A DNA stretch of 64,000 bases from Clostridiaceae bacterium. Its GTDB lineage: Bacteria > Bacillota > Clostridia > CAYPLH01 > DUMO01. The position numbers and the translations under genes were made by a program. The notes under the pieces were generated by a model. That model saw nothing but the letters and a program-made list of their open reading frames with translations. It was not told the origin of the DNA and searched no databases. The DNA is taken from the NCBI GenBank assembly GCA_012839865.1, contig DUMO01000019.1:62001-126000 (forward strand). Direction: 5' to 3'. This document shows positions 1 through 9,369 of this stretch, in pieces (within the stretch, counting starts at the first letter, position 1; every line of letters starts with the position of its first letter).

Positions 1-2325
1 AATTATAAAAAGATAAAAAACATCTCCAGGAATATGTTTGTCAAGATATTTCTTGTTTGTACATCAATCTCTTTTTTTATTGTAACAATTCTTGGCTTTT
101 ATACCCATTATTACATCCTGAAAAACTTCAATGACGAGATTGAAAGATTTGAACAGTTAAAAATCAGTGAAACCCTAAGCAATATAAAAATAATATTCAG
201 CGAGATGGAAAAGATTGTTCTGGATTATGCCATGAACAAGAAATTTATGCAATTTGCACTTCTTCCGCGGGAATATGTCTCGTTGAAGCAGGATGAAATC
301 AGAAATATACAGGACATGATGGCCAGTTCAATAAATTCCAGCAATTATATTAAAAACATTTTTGTTTATTTTGAAGATAATGGCTATATTCTGGATTACA
401 GTGCCCCAATGGATATTGACCAGTATTATGATCTGGGCTGGCTTAATGCTTACAACAGTTTTGACGAGCTTTCGGCAATTCTGGATACCCGCCAGGTAAA
501 AATACGTACTGCGGATGCGAGTGTCAATTATGAAAATATAATAACTATTATTGCATCTATTCCTTATACAAAGGGAGAGGAAAAAAAGGGCGCAATTGTT
601 TTGAATGTGGACGCAAACATTCTTTCCGACCAGTTGCGAAATATTACTCTGGGAAATAATGATTCGCTGGCATTTATGATTAACCATGAGGGGAAAATAG
701 TTGCATCCAGCGAAAATCGTTATATATTGTCAGATATATCAAAAATAATCAATGTGCCCGATTCCATCTACAGTATGGATATTGGAAGCTTTAAGCTGAA
801 ATTCGGGGACAGTGAAATGATTTCTTACTTTGAAAATACCGGGATCAATGATTGGAAGATCCTTTACCTGGTGTCTGAAAACAAGGTATACCAGAAATCC
901 ATACGTTTAAGAAATATCACATTGTTTATTTTCTCCCTGCTGTTTATTCTGGTATCAGGTATTTCATTGCTTCTGTCTATAAAGCTTTATAAACCTATCC
1001 GGAAAATAATCAACAACTTAAGGAAAATTTCAAATTTAAACAATGAAGACAGAACCGACATATCAATGATTCAGGACAGCATAGATATGCTGCTTAGCAA
1101 TAACACCTATCTGGAACAGCAGCTCAGCCAGAATAACTTATTGATGCGTGAAATGTTCTTAAGCAACCTCATTACAGGCAAGTTGTTCAACAGGATCGAG
1201 ATAATGAAAAAGGCAAGCTTCTTTAATATAGACTTCGAGTATGACTTTTTCAAGGTCGCCATCATTCAATATTCATTAAACGGTGCCGCTTATGACCTTC
1301 GGGAAAACCAACTGAAAAACCTCTCAATAATTAATATTATCAAGAAGGTATTTGACACATTGAAAATAGATACCGAATGCACCCAGGACAATGACGATAA
1401 TATACTTATACTTTTTAAATTCTACACAAACAACAACACAAATGAAACACAGGGCATTATTGACCAGTCCCTTGAGGAAATACAGGATATTTTGGTAAAA
1501 CGTCTCAACATGAAAGTTAATATCGGCATTGGTCAGGTATGTGACGATTTGTCAGGTATAGGCGTATCTTACCATGAAGCTCTGAAAGCTCTTCAGTACA
1601 AGTTCATAAAAGACGAACATTCCATAATCAACTATTCGGATATCGGAATAGATGAAAAGGAAGAATTGTATTATCCTGTGGAATATGAACAAAAAATAAT
1701 CACACTGGTAAAGCTTTGCGAATACAATGAAACCATTACTATTATAAATGCAATGATAAGTGATATAATGCAGCATAATAAGAATTTTGAGCATATTGAA
1801 GTATGTCTCAACAATATGGCAGGACTTATTCAAAGATGCGTTTATGAGCTTAATCTAAGCATAAAGGAAGTTTTCAAAGACTGCAATGATTTGAATATCC
1901 CCATTGAAAGCTTCGGAAGCATAACCAGGTTTACAGACTGGCTTGCGGATAAGATAAGAATTATAATAGATTATCTTACAGAACAGCAAAAAGACAGCGC
2001 AAAGAGTTTCACAGCCAAAATAAAGGAATACATTGACAAAAAATACACTGAAGAAATATCCCTTATCAGTGTAGCAGAGGATTTTAATTATAACGCCTCA
2101 TATTTCTGCAAGATTTTTAAAGAAAAGATTGGCGTGAGTTTCTGGGAATATGTCTCAAAAGTACGTATTGAAAAATCAAAACAGTTGTTGCTTGAAACAA
2201 ATGAAAGCATAGAAAAGGTCGCACAAATGGTAGGCTACAACAACAGGTTCAGCTATATCAGAACATTTAAAAAATATGTATCTGTCACTCCCTCCGAGTA
2301 CAGGCTGAAAAACTATTCAACTTAA
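1..2325 (+). CDS. Membrane-bound AraC-family transcriptional regulator (YesS-like), 5' partial
   Basis: A one-protein sensor-regulator. A membrane segment lies just after the first ATG (position 34), followed by an extracytoplasmic region of roughly 270 residues and a second membrane segment near residues 300-320 (rich in FSLLFILVSG-type hydrophobics). A cytoplasmic linker follows, with a C-terminal AraC helix-turn-helix pair in the last 100 residues (ISLISVAEDFNYNASYFCKIFKE, then SIEKVAQMVGY). The frame is open to base 1 and encodes a basic stretch (NYKKIKNISRN) typical of residues preceding the first membrane helix. ATG 34 lacks a good ribosome binding site, so the true start is probably outside the window. 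Proteins of this type usually control nearby carbohydrate or nutrient uptake genes. Here the next genes are a C-S lyase and a ceramidase-like protein, which are possible targets. The ligand is unknown. Confidence 0.85.
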   Translation, partial: NYKKIKNISRNMFVKIFLVCTSISFFIVTILGFYTHYYILKNFNDEIERFEQLKISETLSNIKIIFSEMEKIVLDYAMNKKFMQFALLPREYVSLKQDEIRNIQDMMASSINSSNYIKNIFVYFEDNGYILDYSAPMDIDQYYDLGWLNAYNSFDELSAILDTRQVKIRTADASVNYENIITIIASIPYTKGEEKKGAIVLNVDANILSDQLRNITLGNNDSLAFMINHEGKIVASSENRYILSDISKIINVPDSIYSMDIGSFKLKFGDSEMISYFENTGINDWKILYLVSENKVYQKSIRLRNITLFIFSLLFILVSGISLLLSIKLYKPIRKIINNLRKISNLNNEDRTDISMIQDSIDMLLSNNTYLEQQLSQNNLLMREMFLSNLITGKLFNRIEIMKKASFFNIDFEYDFFKVAIIQYSLNGAAYDLRENQLKNLSIINIIKKVFDTLKIDTECTQDNDDNILILFKFYTNNNTNETQGIIDQSLEEIQDILVKRLNMKVNIGIGQVCDDLSGIGVSYHEALKALQYKFIKDEHSIINYSDIGIDEKEELYYPVEYEQKIITLVKLCEYNETITIINAMISDIMQHNKNFEHIEVCLNNMAGLIQRCVYELNLSIKEVFKDCNDLNIPIESFGSITRFTDWLADKIRIIIDYLTEQQKDSAKSFTAKIKEYIDKKYTEEISLISVAEDFNYNASYFCKIFKEKIGVSFWEYVSKVRIEKSKQLLLETNESIEKVAQMVGYNNRFSYIRTFKKYVSVTPSEYRLKNYST

Positions 2326-2702
2326 CTTTACCGGAGTGCATCTTGCATTGCATGTGGCCGGCAATAGATAATTTACTTATTCAGGGCAGCCTTCACAGGA
2401 GCTTCACATTTTATGGCATGTGTCAGTTTTTGATGTTTGCCTTGAAAAACCTGTTTTTGCAATAAGCGATTACAATCAACTGATTGCCTCAAGTAGCAAA
2501 TTATCACTTTAAACAACCTCATATAAACTCACAATCTCCATTAATATTCGTTATCTTTAAATGTGGTAAAACTTTTAGGGGTGTTGCAATTCCTCGGCAC
2601 TATTTGTTTTAATATTGATTCTGCATTAATTTAAGAGTAAGCTTAAGCTAAAGCATCCGAAAGCATCAATTGTTCAAACGCAAATGGAGGAGTTAATTTT
2701 AT
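2326..2702. other. Intergenic region before patB-like gene
   Basis: 377 bases without a convincing gene. It is AT-rich, ends in a good ribosome binding site (ATGGAGGAG, 2682-2690) for the gene at 2703, and shows no recognised riboswitch. A terminator for the upstream regulator was not obvious, and no promoter could be assigned with confidence. Confidence 0.5.
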
Positions 2703-3881
2703 ATGCATTATGATTTTGACACCGTAATTGAAAGAAGAAATACATGTTCCTTAAAATGGGACAGTACCATAAGAAATTACAAAGACGAAGACATCCTTCC
2801 CATGTGGGTTGCAGATATGGACTTTCAAATACCGCCCGAAGTTTCTCAGGCTATCGAAAACAGAAACAGGCATGGAATTTACGGTTATATGGACGGTAAC
2901 CCGGAATCTTACGGTGAGGCTGTTGCAGACTGGGTTTATAAAAGGCACGGATGGAAAATCCGGAACGATTGGCTGGTATGCACTCCCGGTGTTGTTCCTG
3001 CATTGGGTTTTGCCATTATGGCATTTACAAATGTTGGTGACAAGGTGCTTATTCAAACCCCGGTTTATACTCCTTTTTTCAAAGTTGTCAAAAATAACGG
3101 AAGACAGTTGGTGGAAAACCAACTGGTTTTAAAAGACGGCCGTTATGAAATAGATTTTCAGGACCTGGAAGAGAAGTTTAAATCAGGAGTAAAAATGATG
3201 ATTTTCTGCAGTCCCCATAATCCTGTGGGGCGTGTATGGACACAGGATGAACTCAAAGAGTTGGGAAACCTGTGCATAAAATACAATGTGCTCATAATCT
3301 CAGATGATATCCATTCTGATATTATTTATAAAGGCAATAAACACATTCCGATTTCCACTGTATCTCCGGAACTTTTGCAAAACACGATTACCTGCATAGC
3401 AGCAAGCAAAACTTTCAATCTTGCCGGGCTGTCCACTTCAACAGTAATCATGCCCAAAGAGGACCTGAGAGCACAATATAAAAACTTCATGAGCAATCTG
3501 GGATTGCATTCGTGCAATATTCTGGGCATGGTGGCAACCGAAGCGGCATACAGGTATGGAGAGGAATGGCTGGATCAGCTCATTAATTATCTTGAAGGCA
3601 ATCTGGCTTGTTTGATGAACTACTTCAGTGAAAATATAAGCAAGATTAAAGTGATACAGCCTGAAGGGACCTTTTTGGTATGGCTCGACTGCCGCGAACT
3701 GGGCATGAGCGACGATGAACTTGCCCGATTTTTCCTGCATACGGCAAAAGTAAGGCTGAATGAAGGAAGAAGCTATGGCTCCGGAGGAGAGCAATTTATG
3801 AGAATAAATATTGGCTGCCCAAGGTCCATTTTGATGGAAGGTTTAAAAAGAATAGGAGATTCTCTCAAACAAATTAAATAA
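2703..3881 (+). CDS. patB: PatB/MalY-type PLP-dependent C-S lyase (cystathionine beta-lyase) / aminotransferase
   Basis: A fold-type I PLP enzyme of 392 residues, the usual length for the MalY/PatB family, which cleaves cystathionine or cysteine S-conjugates to a thiol, pyruvate and ammonia. Family landmarks are the N-terminal DxxxxRRxTxSxKWD-like opening, LPMWVADMDF, PHNPVGRVW, ISDDIHSDI and the PLP-lysine motif SKTFNLAGL. The start is supported by GGAGG about 10 bases upstream of ATG 2703. It is followed after 17 bases by the ceramidase-like gene on the same strand, so the two are probably cotranscribed. The pairing suggests handling of an imported sulfur- or amine-containing metabolite, but that is inference. 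Some MalY proteins also act as regulators. Confidence 0.88.
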   Translation: MHYDFDTVIERRNTCSLKWDSTIRNYKDEDILPMWVADMDFQIPPEVSQAIENRNRHGIYGYMDGNPESYGEAVADWVYKRHGWKIRNDWLVCTPGVVPALGFAIMAFTNVGDKVLIQTPVYTPFFKVVKNNGRQLVENQLVLKDGRYEIDFQDLEEKFKSGVKMMIFCSPHNPVGRVWTQDELKELGNLCIKYNVLIISDDIHSDIIYKGNKHIPISTVSPELLQNTITCIAASKTFNLAGLSTSTVIMPKEDLRAQYKNFMSNLGLHSCNILGMVATEAAYRYGEEWLDQLINYLEGNLACLMNYFSENISKIKVIQPEGTFLVWLDCRELGMSDDELARFFLHTAKVRLNEGRSYGSGGEQFMRINIGCPRSILMEGLKRIGDSLKQIK

Positions 3882-3898
3882 AGAAAGGTGAGATTATT

Positions 3899-5260
3899 AT
3901 GGCTACCGGAAAAAATTGCTTTAAATTCTGTGTTGCCCAGGAAATTATCACTCCGCCAAAATCCATGTTCCCGCTGGAACTGAAAGGATTTGCCGCAAGG
4001 CAGGGCCTTTGCAGCGAAGTTTATGATGACATTTATGCAAAGGTTGTATTGCTCAGTGGAGCCAAGGACTTGCTTCTTGTGGTGCTGGACCTGACAATGG
4101 TAAATACCGAAGCCTGCCAGCAGATAAAATCAAAGATAATGGCCAAATACCCGTTATCAGAGGAGCAGATCTGGGTTACAGCCACACATACCCATTCTTC
4201 CATCGGACTTACATCAAGTGTGGAAGGATATCAGGATTATGCCTATGACAAGATAATGAAAGCTGTCGATAAATGCTATGCAAGCCTGGAATCCGGCAGT
4301 ATATACTTTGCAAAAGGTATTTCAAATGTAGGAATCAGCAGAAGACTTAAAACCCCTGACGGCAAAATAAAGTTTGCTCCAAGCTGGGACAATGAAATAG
4401 ATAAGGAAATGTTTATTCTAAAGCTTGAAGATTCAGACAACAATATTAAGTGCATTATATACAATCTCCCATGCCACGGCACGGCTTTAGGACCTTTAAG
4501 CCTTAAAATGTGCAACGACTTTATGGGTTTTGCAAATAAATATGTATCCGAAAGATTCAACGGGGCTGTTTCTATTTATCTTCCCGCCAATGGCGCTGAC
4601 GTCAAGCCAAAGGGAAGCGCAAGGAGAGATCCGGGCGGCGACTTTATGAAAGACAGTTTTATCACATGCACAATTGAGGAAACTGACAGCATTGGAAAAA
4701 GCGTGGCTGATGAAATAACAGATATTATCAACAACGGTAAGTTCTTGAAAGTAGATCCTGATTTCCGCACAAGTTACCAGGATGTTTATTTGTTCGGACC
4801 AAAACCGGATATAAAGGATGCAGAGGAAAAATTCAATGTATTTAAGATAAGACACGATGAAGAATTAAGCAAGAATGGCGAAGTCTCACACATGACGAAT
4901 TACTCCTACAACCGTTTTAAGAGGCATCTGGACAGACTGACATCAGGTGAATACAATGCAACGATACAGGTGCCCTTTGCAGAATGGTATTTGGGTAACG
5001 ATGTGAAGTTAATAGCTATAGCCTGTGAGCCTTCAAGCCAGTTGGGGCTTATGATTAAAAACATATTTAAAGACGACAAAACAATGATTATAGGATACAC
5101 CAATGGGATTATTGGCTATATATGCAACTCGGTACAGCATCTTGAGGGCGGCTATGAAGCTGAGTCCCTTATTAACCGTGGTCTTGCAGGACCTCTTCCT
5201 CCGGAAACTGACAGTGTTATCTGCAATGCGGTAAAAGCACTGCATTTTGATTTGAAATAG
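3899..5260 (+). CDS. Neutral/alkaline non-lysosomal ceramidase N-terminal domain protein
   Basis: 453 residues matching the N-terminal (catalytic) domain of neutral ceramidases, zinc amidases that hydrolyse the N-acyl bond of ceramide. The sequence shows the zinc-site motif THTHSSIGL (two His of the HxH type), a later His in LPCHGTALG, and the NGADVKPKG segment. It is much shorter than classical ceramidases (about 650-750 residues) and lacks their C-terminal immunoglobulin-like domain. No signal peptide is visible, so it is probably cytoplasmic, and ceramide is unlikely to be its real substrate. The start has AAAGGTGAG just upstream. It shares an apparent operon with the PatB-like gene, behind the AraC-type regulator. 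Assignment to the family is firm; the substrate is unknown. Confidence 0.78.
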   Translation: MATGKNCFKFCVAQEIITPPKSMFPLELKGFAARQGLCSEVYDDIYAKVVLLSGAKDLLLVVLDLTMVNTEACQQIKSKIMAKYPLSEEQIWVTATHTHSSIGLTSSVEGYQDYAYDKIMKAVDKCYASLESGSIYFAKGISNVGISRRLKTPDGKIKFAPSWDNEIDKEMFILKLEDSDNNIKCIIYNLPCHGTALGPLSLKMCNDFMGFANKYVSERFNGAVSIYLPANGADVKPKGSARRDPGGDFMKDSFITCTIEETDSIGKSVADEITDIINNGKFLKVDPDFRTSYQDVYLFGPKPDIKDAEEKFNVFKIRHDEELSKNGEVSHMTNYSYNRFKRHLDRLTSGEYNATIQVPFAEWYLGNDVKLIAIACEPSSQLGLMIKNIFKDDKTMIIGYTNGIIGYICNSVQHLEGGYEAESLINRGLAGPLPPETDSVICNAVKALHFDLK

Positions 5261-5363
5261 TTTTTTAAACATAGAACACTTATGCACTATATATGGGTAC
5301 TTCATATATAGTAGTATCCATTGAATCAATAAATTTTATCCCTTTCTTGTATGATATGTTATT

Positions 5364-5400
5364 AAAGCCAGGGGGCTTTCTCGCCCACTGGCTTTCTTGT
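5364..5400 (+). terminator. Rho-independent terminator after ceramidase-like gene
   Basis: Perfect 8-bp arms AAAGCCAG (5364-5371) and CTGGCTTT (5388-5395), extended by an inner GGGC/GCCC pairing, followed by a short pyrimidine-rich tail (CTTGT). It lies about 100 bases after the ceramidase-like gene stop and separates it from the convergent thpR. Confidence 0.7.
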
Positions 5401-5521
5401 ATCTAATCCCAATTGATGGAACTGATTCATGAAACAAGTGCTGAAGAAAATTCATTTGAAACCGCATTTAAGACAATTGGAAAATATTCTTCTTACACCT
5501 TTCAGCTAGTGACTTTACGGA

Positions 5522-6076
5522 TCATACAGCCAATATGTACTCGGAAACCTTTGTATATATCCGTTTATTGTTTATTTGTTCGCTTTTGTATAAATAAATC
5601 CTGTCCACTTTTCCAATTTTATAATCCTTCACCCGGGATTGAAATTCCTTAAGGTCAAAATCCTCCTTAAAGACGATATCCTGTCCAATGGTTACATGGG
5701 GCCTGTATTCTCTCTTTTCTTTCGGAAATCCGATTTTATCAAGTTCCCGGTCTATTTCCTTTTGCAGGGACCGGAGTTTTTCCATTTCACCGGCAATACC
5801 TAGCCAAAGGACCCGGACATAATCTTTCCCGCTGAAGGTGCCAAGGCCGGATAATTTCAGATTGAAGGGTTCTTTTTGGGCACATACTTCCTTCATTATT
5901 TTATTTATCTCATTTTGCTGATAGGAATCTATTTCATTAAGAAACTTAAGGGTAAGATGGAAGTTGTCAACATACTTCCATCTTCCTTTGATTGCAAAGC
6001 TTTTAAGCCTTTGTTGAAGCGTTGATATTTCGTTTTTTAGATTATTATCGAAATCTATTCCAATAAAAGCTCTAAT
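5522..6076 (-). CDS. thpR: RNA 2',3'-cyclic phosphodiesterase ThpR (2'-5' RNA ligase family) with apparent ATT start
   Basis: A two-histidine (2H) phosphoesterase of the ThpR/LigT family. The reading frame continues upstream of the first ATG (5896) without a stop for 60 codons and encodes the family N-terminus (RAFIGIDF...), including the first catalytic HxT motif HLTL (residues 40-43). The second, HVTI, is near residues 127-130. Both motifs are required, so the gene must start near 6076 and gives about 184 residues, the normal family length. At the expected initiator position the codon is ATT (6076-6074), preceded at 9 bases by AAAGGA. An in-frame TGA lies just upstream, with only a CTG between. 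Either a rare ATT (or CTG) start is used, or the start codon has been lost by mutation. The role in bacteria is RNA end processing and is poorly defined. Confidence 0.8.
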   Translation of the reverse strand: MRAFIGIDFDNNLKNEISTLQQRLKSFAIKGRWKYVDNFHLTLKFLNEIDSYQQNEINKIMKEVCAQKEPFNLKLSGLGTFSGKDYVRVLWLGIAGEMEKLRSLQKEIDRELDKIGFPKEKREYRPHVTIGQDIVFKEDFDLKEFQSRVKDYKIGKVDRIYLYKSEQINNKRIYTKVSEYILAV

Positions 6077-6199
6077 TTCCCTCAGTCCTTTTCAAACAAT
6101 CTTAATGTTCTTCGCAACTCAAGTCATGGGCTTTTGGCCAGGTCTTCGCAAATATCATGGTGTGATTGATATTAAGGAAATATTTCCACCTGTTGCCTG

Positions 6200-7888
6200 T
6201 TATCTTGCAACTCTTGCACGATGCAGCTTAGTCACGCTTTTTTCAGGAGCACCGCTAATCTCGTTTTGAGCGGCAACCAGCAAGGCTGCCCCATATTTCT
6301 CCCTCAGCCGTGGCTTTTCAATCTTCCCGGTTGGATTTCGGGGAACGCTGTCAAAGATAACTTTCCGGGGACGTTTATAACGCGGCAAAGAAGAGCAAAA
6401 TTCATTAATCTCCGCTTCAGTGCATGTTAATCCCGGTTTAAGTTCAATAATGGCGGCAGCTATTTCACCGACTCTTTTATCCGGAAGTCCAATTACTGCA
6501 GCATCCTTGATTGCAGGATGAGCCCTGAGAAAATCTTCTATCTGCACTGGATATATATTCTCACCACCGCTGATAATCACATCCTTTTTACGGTCAACCA
6601 GATAAATGAAACCATCATCATCCATTTGTGCCATGTCCCCTGTATACAGCCAGCCATCCTTCAATACTGCCTGGGTTGCCTCCGGGTCTTTGTAGTAGCA
6701 CTTCATGACACCCGGTCCTTTTACTATCAGTTCTCCCACCTGGCCTTTTGATACCGGACGGCCATTTTCATCCACAATCCTGGCTTCCCAATTATATCCG
6801 GGAACACCTATGGCACCGACTTTATGAATATTCTCAACCCCTAAATGCACACATCCGGGACCAATGGACTCACTCAAACCATAATTTGTATCATACAAAT
6901 GATTTGGAAAGTACTTCTTCCAGCGGCGAATCAGACTGGGAGGCACCGGCTGGGCACCGATATGCATCAGTCTCCACTGGGAAAGATTATAATCTTCAAG
7001 CCTTACTTCTCCTCTTTCAATTGCATCCAGTATATCCTGGGCCCAGGGTACCAAAAGCCATACAATGGTAATTTTTTCTTCGGATACGGTTCTTAATATC
7101 CACTCAGGCTTGACTCCCCTGAGCAGTACTGCCTTGCTTCCCGCAAGCAGGCTCCCAAACCAGTGCATTTTGGCACCGGTATGATAAAGCGGCGGAATAC
7201 ACAGGAAGTTGTCTTCACGGGTTTGTCCATGATGTTTTTGCTCGGTAATGCATGCTGTTATCAAACTACGGTGGGTATGCAATATTGCTTTGGGAAACCC
7301 TGTAGTTCCGGAGGAAAAGTATATTGCTGCATCATCATCCTCTGAAATTTCAATTTTTGGTGCTTCCGACGGGCAATTTGCCGTGAGCCGGTCATAACTT
7401 TCAGCAAACAAGGGACGGTTTTCCCCTGCAAAGAACAGCAATTTAATCTTTGGTATATTGGTATAAATCTGTTCCATACGACTTATAAATTCAGGTCCGA
7501 AAACCAAAGCCACAGTATCTGATAATTCCAGGCAATACTTTATTTCTTCTGCTGTATATCGAAAGTTCAAAGGAACGGCAATGGCACCGGTCTTAAGAAT
7601 GCCAAAATAGATTGGCAGCCATTCCAGGCAATTCATTAAAAGAATCGCAACTTTATCTCCTTTTTTTATTCCTCTTTTAATCAGGAGATTCGCAAAACGG
7701 TTTGCTTTCTCGTCGAAAACCTTCCAGGTCATGTCCCGGCGGTATTCCCCCGCAGGGTTGTTTTCGATAAGTTCATACTCCCGCCAGTTAATATTGTGGC
7801 GTTCCTGAAGATCCAGATTTATCTCGGTCAGGCATTTTTCAGACCCATACAATTTTGCATTGCGTGATAACAGATCGGTAATATTCAT
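6200..7888 (-). CDS. AMP-forming acyl-CoA synthetase (long/medium-chain fatty acid CoA ligase family)
   Basis: About 562 residues, of the ANL superfamily that activates a carboxylic acid with ATP to an acyl-adenylate and transfers it to CoA. Signature motifs in order are YFSSGTTGFPKA (AMP/P-loop), YGLSES, YTGDMA, GGENIYP and the C-terminal catalytic lysine region NPTGKIEK. The exact acyl substrate cannot be read; fatty or aryl acids are likely. Two starts are possible. ATG 7888 (MNITDLL) sits 9 bases after GGAAGG and is preferred over ATG 7897, which directly abuts that sequence. It is expressed from its own promoter at 7956-7984 and is followed by thpR on the same strand. No beta-oxidation genes are adjacent. 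Confidence 0.88.
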   Translation of the reverse strand: MNITDLLSRNAKLYGSEKCLTEINLDLQERHNINWREYELIENNPAGEYRRDMTWKVFDEKANRFANLLIKRGIKKGDKVAILLMNCLEWLPIYFGILKTGAIAVPLNFRYTAEEIKYCLELSDTVALVFGPEFISRMEQIYTNIPKIKLLFFAGENRPLFAESYDRLTANCPSEAPKIEISEDDDAAIYFSSGTTGFPKAILHTHRSLITACITEQKHHGQTREDNFLCIPPLYHTGAKMHWFGSLLAGSKAVLLRGVKPEWILRTVSEEKITIVWLLVPWAQDILDAIERGEVRLEDYNLSQWRLMHIGAQPVPPSLIRRWKKYFPNHLYDTNYGLSESIGPGCVHLGVENIHKVGAIGVPGYNWEARIVDENGRPVSKGQVGELIVKGPGVMKCYYKDPEATQAVLKDGWLYTGDMAQMDDDGFIYLVDRKKDVIISGGENIYPVQIEDFLRAHPAIKDAAVIGLPDKRVGEIAAAIIELKPGLTCTEAEINEFCSSLPRYKRPRKVIFDSVPRNPTGKIEKPRLREKYGAALLVAAQNEISGAPEKSVTKLHRARVAR

Positions 7889-7955
7889 TCCAACCATCCT
7901 TCCATTCTACAAGCAGATGTTAAAAATCCGTCCTGCATAAAAAATACTAAATAAA

Positions 7956-7984
7956 TTATAGACTAACAAATAAATATAATCAAC
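7956..7984 (-). promoter_or_regulatory. Sigma-A-type promoter of the acyl-CoA synthetase gene
   Basis: On the minus strand, -35 TTGATT (7984-7979), a 17-base spacer and a perfect -10 TATAAT (7961-7956). It points at the acyl-CoA synthetase start about 65 bases downstream. Confidence 0.7.
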
Positions 7985-8059
7985 ACCTATTTTAAAAGCC
8001 TGCATTTTGTTACTGTTCAGGGGTTATCAATGTAACACAATTTATGAACATTAGCTGCA

Positions 8060-9328
8060 TTATTCTTCCTCTTCTCCATCAGCATGCGGCTCAACAAACA
8101 CTGAAACTCTTTCCACCCGCAGCCCGTCAACGTGAGTGACCGTAACAGTGAGGTTCTTGTACCTGAAGGAGTCATTTGTATTCGGAAAACCGTCCAGGTT
8201 TTCAATCGCCCATCCGCCAACAGTTGTATATTCACTCTCAAAATCCCGGTCATCCAGATCCAGATATCCCAGAAAATCATGGAGAGCCAAATCACCGCTC
8301 ACAAGATAGGTGTTTTCGCCTATACAGATAAAGTCATCCTCAATTTCATCACTTTCATCCCATATATCGCCCACCAGTTCCTCCAAAACGTCCTCCATGG
8401 TAATGCACCCCATGGTACCTCCATACTCATCGGTCACAATTGCCATTTGAAGTTTGCGTTTTTGCAATTCCTGAAAGATAGCCGGAAGTTTCATTGTCTG
8501 ATGTACAAAACAGACATCAATAAGCATTGACCTTATATCAACAGGTCCGTTATCCGCCATCTCCCTTAAAAAATATGCAGTGTGCAGGATACCTATTATA
8601 TTGTCAATAGTGCCTTCATAAACAGGGATTCGTGAATATTGCGATTCCAGGGCAATCCTTACTATATTGTCCATATCGTCGTCAACATCAATGACAACCA
8701 TATCCGGCCGGGGTGTCAGGATCTCCTGGGCGGTAATATTTGAAAACTCCAGGGCGGACTGGAGGAGTTCACTCTGCTCCTCGTCAATCACTCCGTCATC
8801 TGCAACAGTTTCAATTATTGAAACCAGTTCCTCCTCTGTTACTGACGGTTCCTTGGTGTCGCCTTTTTCCCATAGCTCTGAGAATAATGCAATTATCCAT
8901 CCTACAACTATAATTACAGGTTTAAGAATAAACATTAAGATCCTTAAAGGATATGCCACAATAAGAGCAAATTTCTCGTTGTTCTTCTTTGCTATAATTT
9001 TAGGGGAAATTTCGCCAAATATCAGAATAATTACAGTCATAACAAATGTAGATACCGCAGCCCCTGAATCTCCCATCAATCCAATGGCAATCACGGTAGC
9101 AATGGATGCAGCTCCGATATTGACAAGGTTGTTTCCAATCAGAACCGTTGGCAAAGCTTCATCAAAATTCTCAAGTATGTATAAAGAAACCCTGGCAAGC
9201 GAATTTCCCGATTCGGATAATTTTTTAAGCCTTATTTTATTTACAGAGGCGTAAGAAATTTCTGAACCTGAAAAAAATGCTGAAAAACAAATTAAAACTA
9301 TTAATGCTATAAAGGACCATATGTCCAT
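8060..9328 (-). CDS. CNNM/CBS-pair membrane protein of the CorC/HlyC (hemolysin-like) family
   Basis: 422 residues with the standard three-part layout. There is an N-terminal CNNM transmembrane domain (about residues 1-190, several hydrophobic helices including the FSGSEISYAS region), then two CBS domains (about 210-330, with SRIPVYEGTIDNIIGILH and IVTDEYGGTMG), then a C-terminal CorC/HlyC transporter-associated domain. The acidic ITMEDVLEELVGDIWDE segment marks the end of CBS2. Characterised relatives export or sense Mg2+ (or Co2+); the older hemolysin name is historical. It lies 41 bases downstream of a shorter paralogue (9370-10452) and should be cotranscribed with it. The start has GGGGAG about 13 bases upstream. 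Confidence 0.88.
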   Translation of the reverse strand: MDIWSFIALIVLICFSAFFSGSEISYASVNKIRLKKLSESGNSLARVSLYILENFDEALPTVLIGNNLVNIGAASIATVIAIGLMGDSGAAVSTFVMTVIILIFGEISPKIIAKKNNEKFALIVAYPLRILMFILKPVIIVVGWIIALFSELWEKGDTKEPSVTEEELVSIIETVADDGVIDEEQSELLQSALEFSNITAQEILTPRPDMVVIDVDDDMDNIVRIALESQYSRIPVYEGTIDNIIGILHTAYFLREMADNGPVDIRSMLIDVCFVHQTMKLPAIFQELQKRKLQMAIVTDEYGGTMGCITMEDVLEELVGDIWDESDEIEDDFICIGENTYLVSGDLALHDFLGYLDLDDRDFESEYTTVGGWAIENLDGFPNTNDSFRYKNLTVTVTHVDGLRVERVSVFVEPHADGEEEE

Positions 9329-9369
9329 GATTTCAAATCAACTCCCCTGGAAGAAATACTTGGTTAATC

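Noticed and set aside
5413-5652. 79-codon plus-strand open frame after the ceramidase-like gene
   Set aside because: It overlaps the thpR coding sequence on the other strand, has no Shine-Dalgarno sequence, and shows no recognisable domain.
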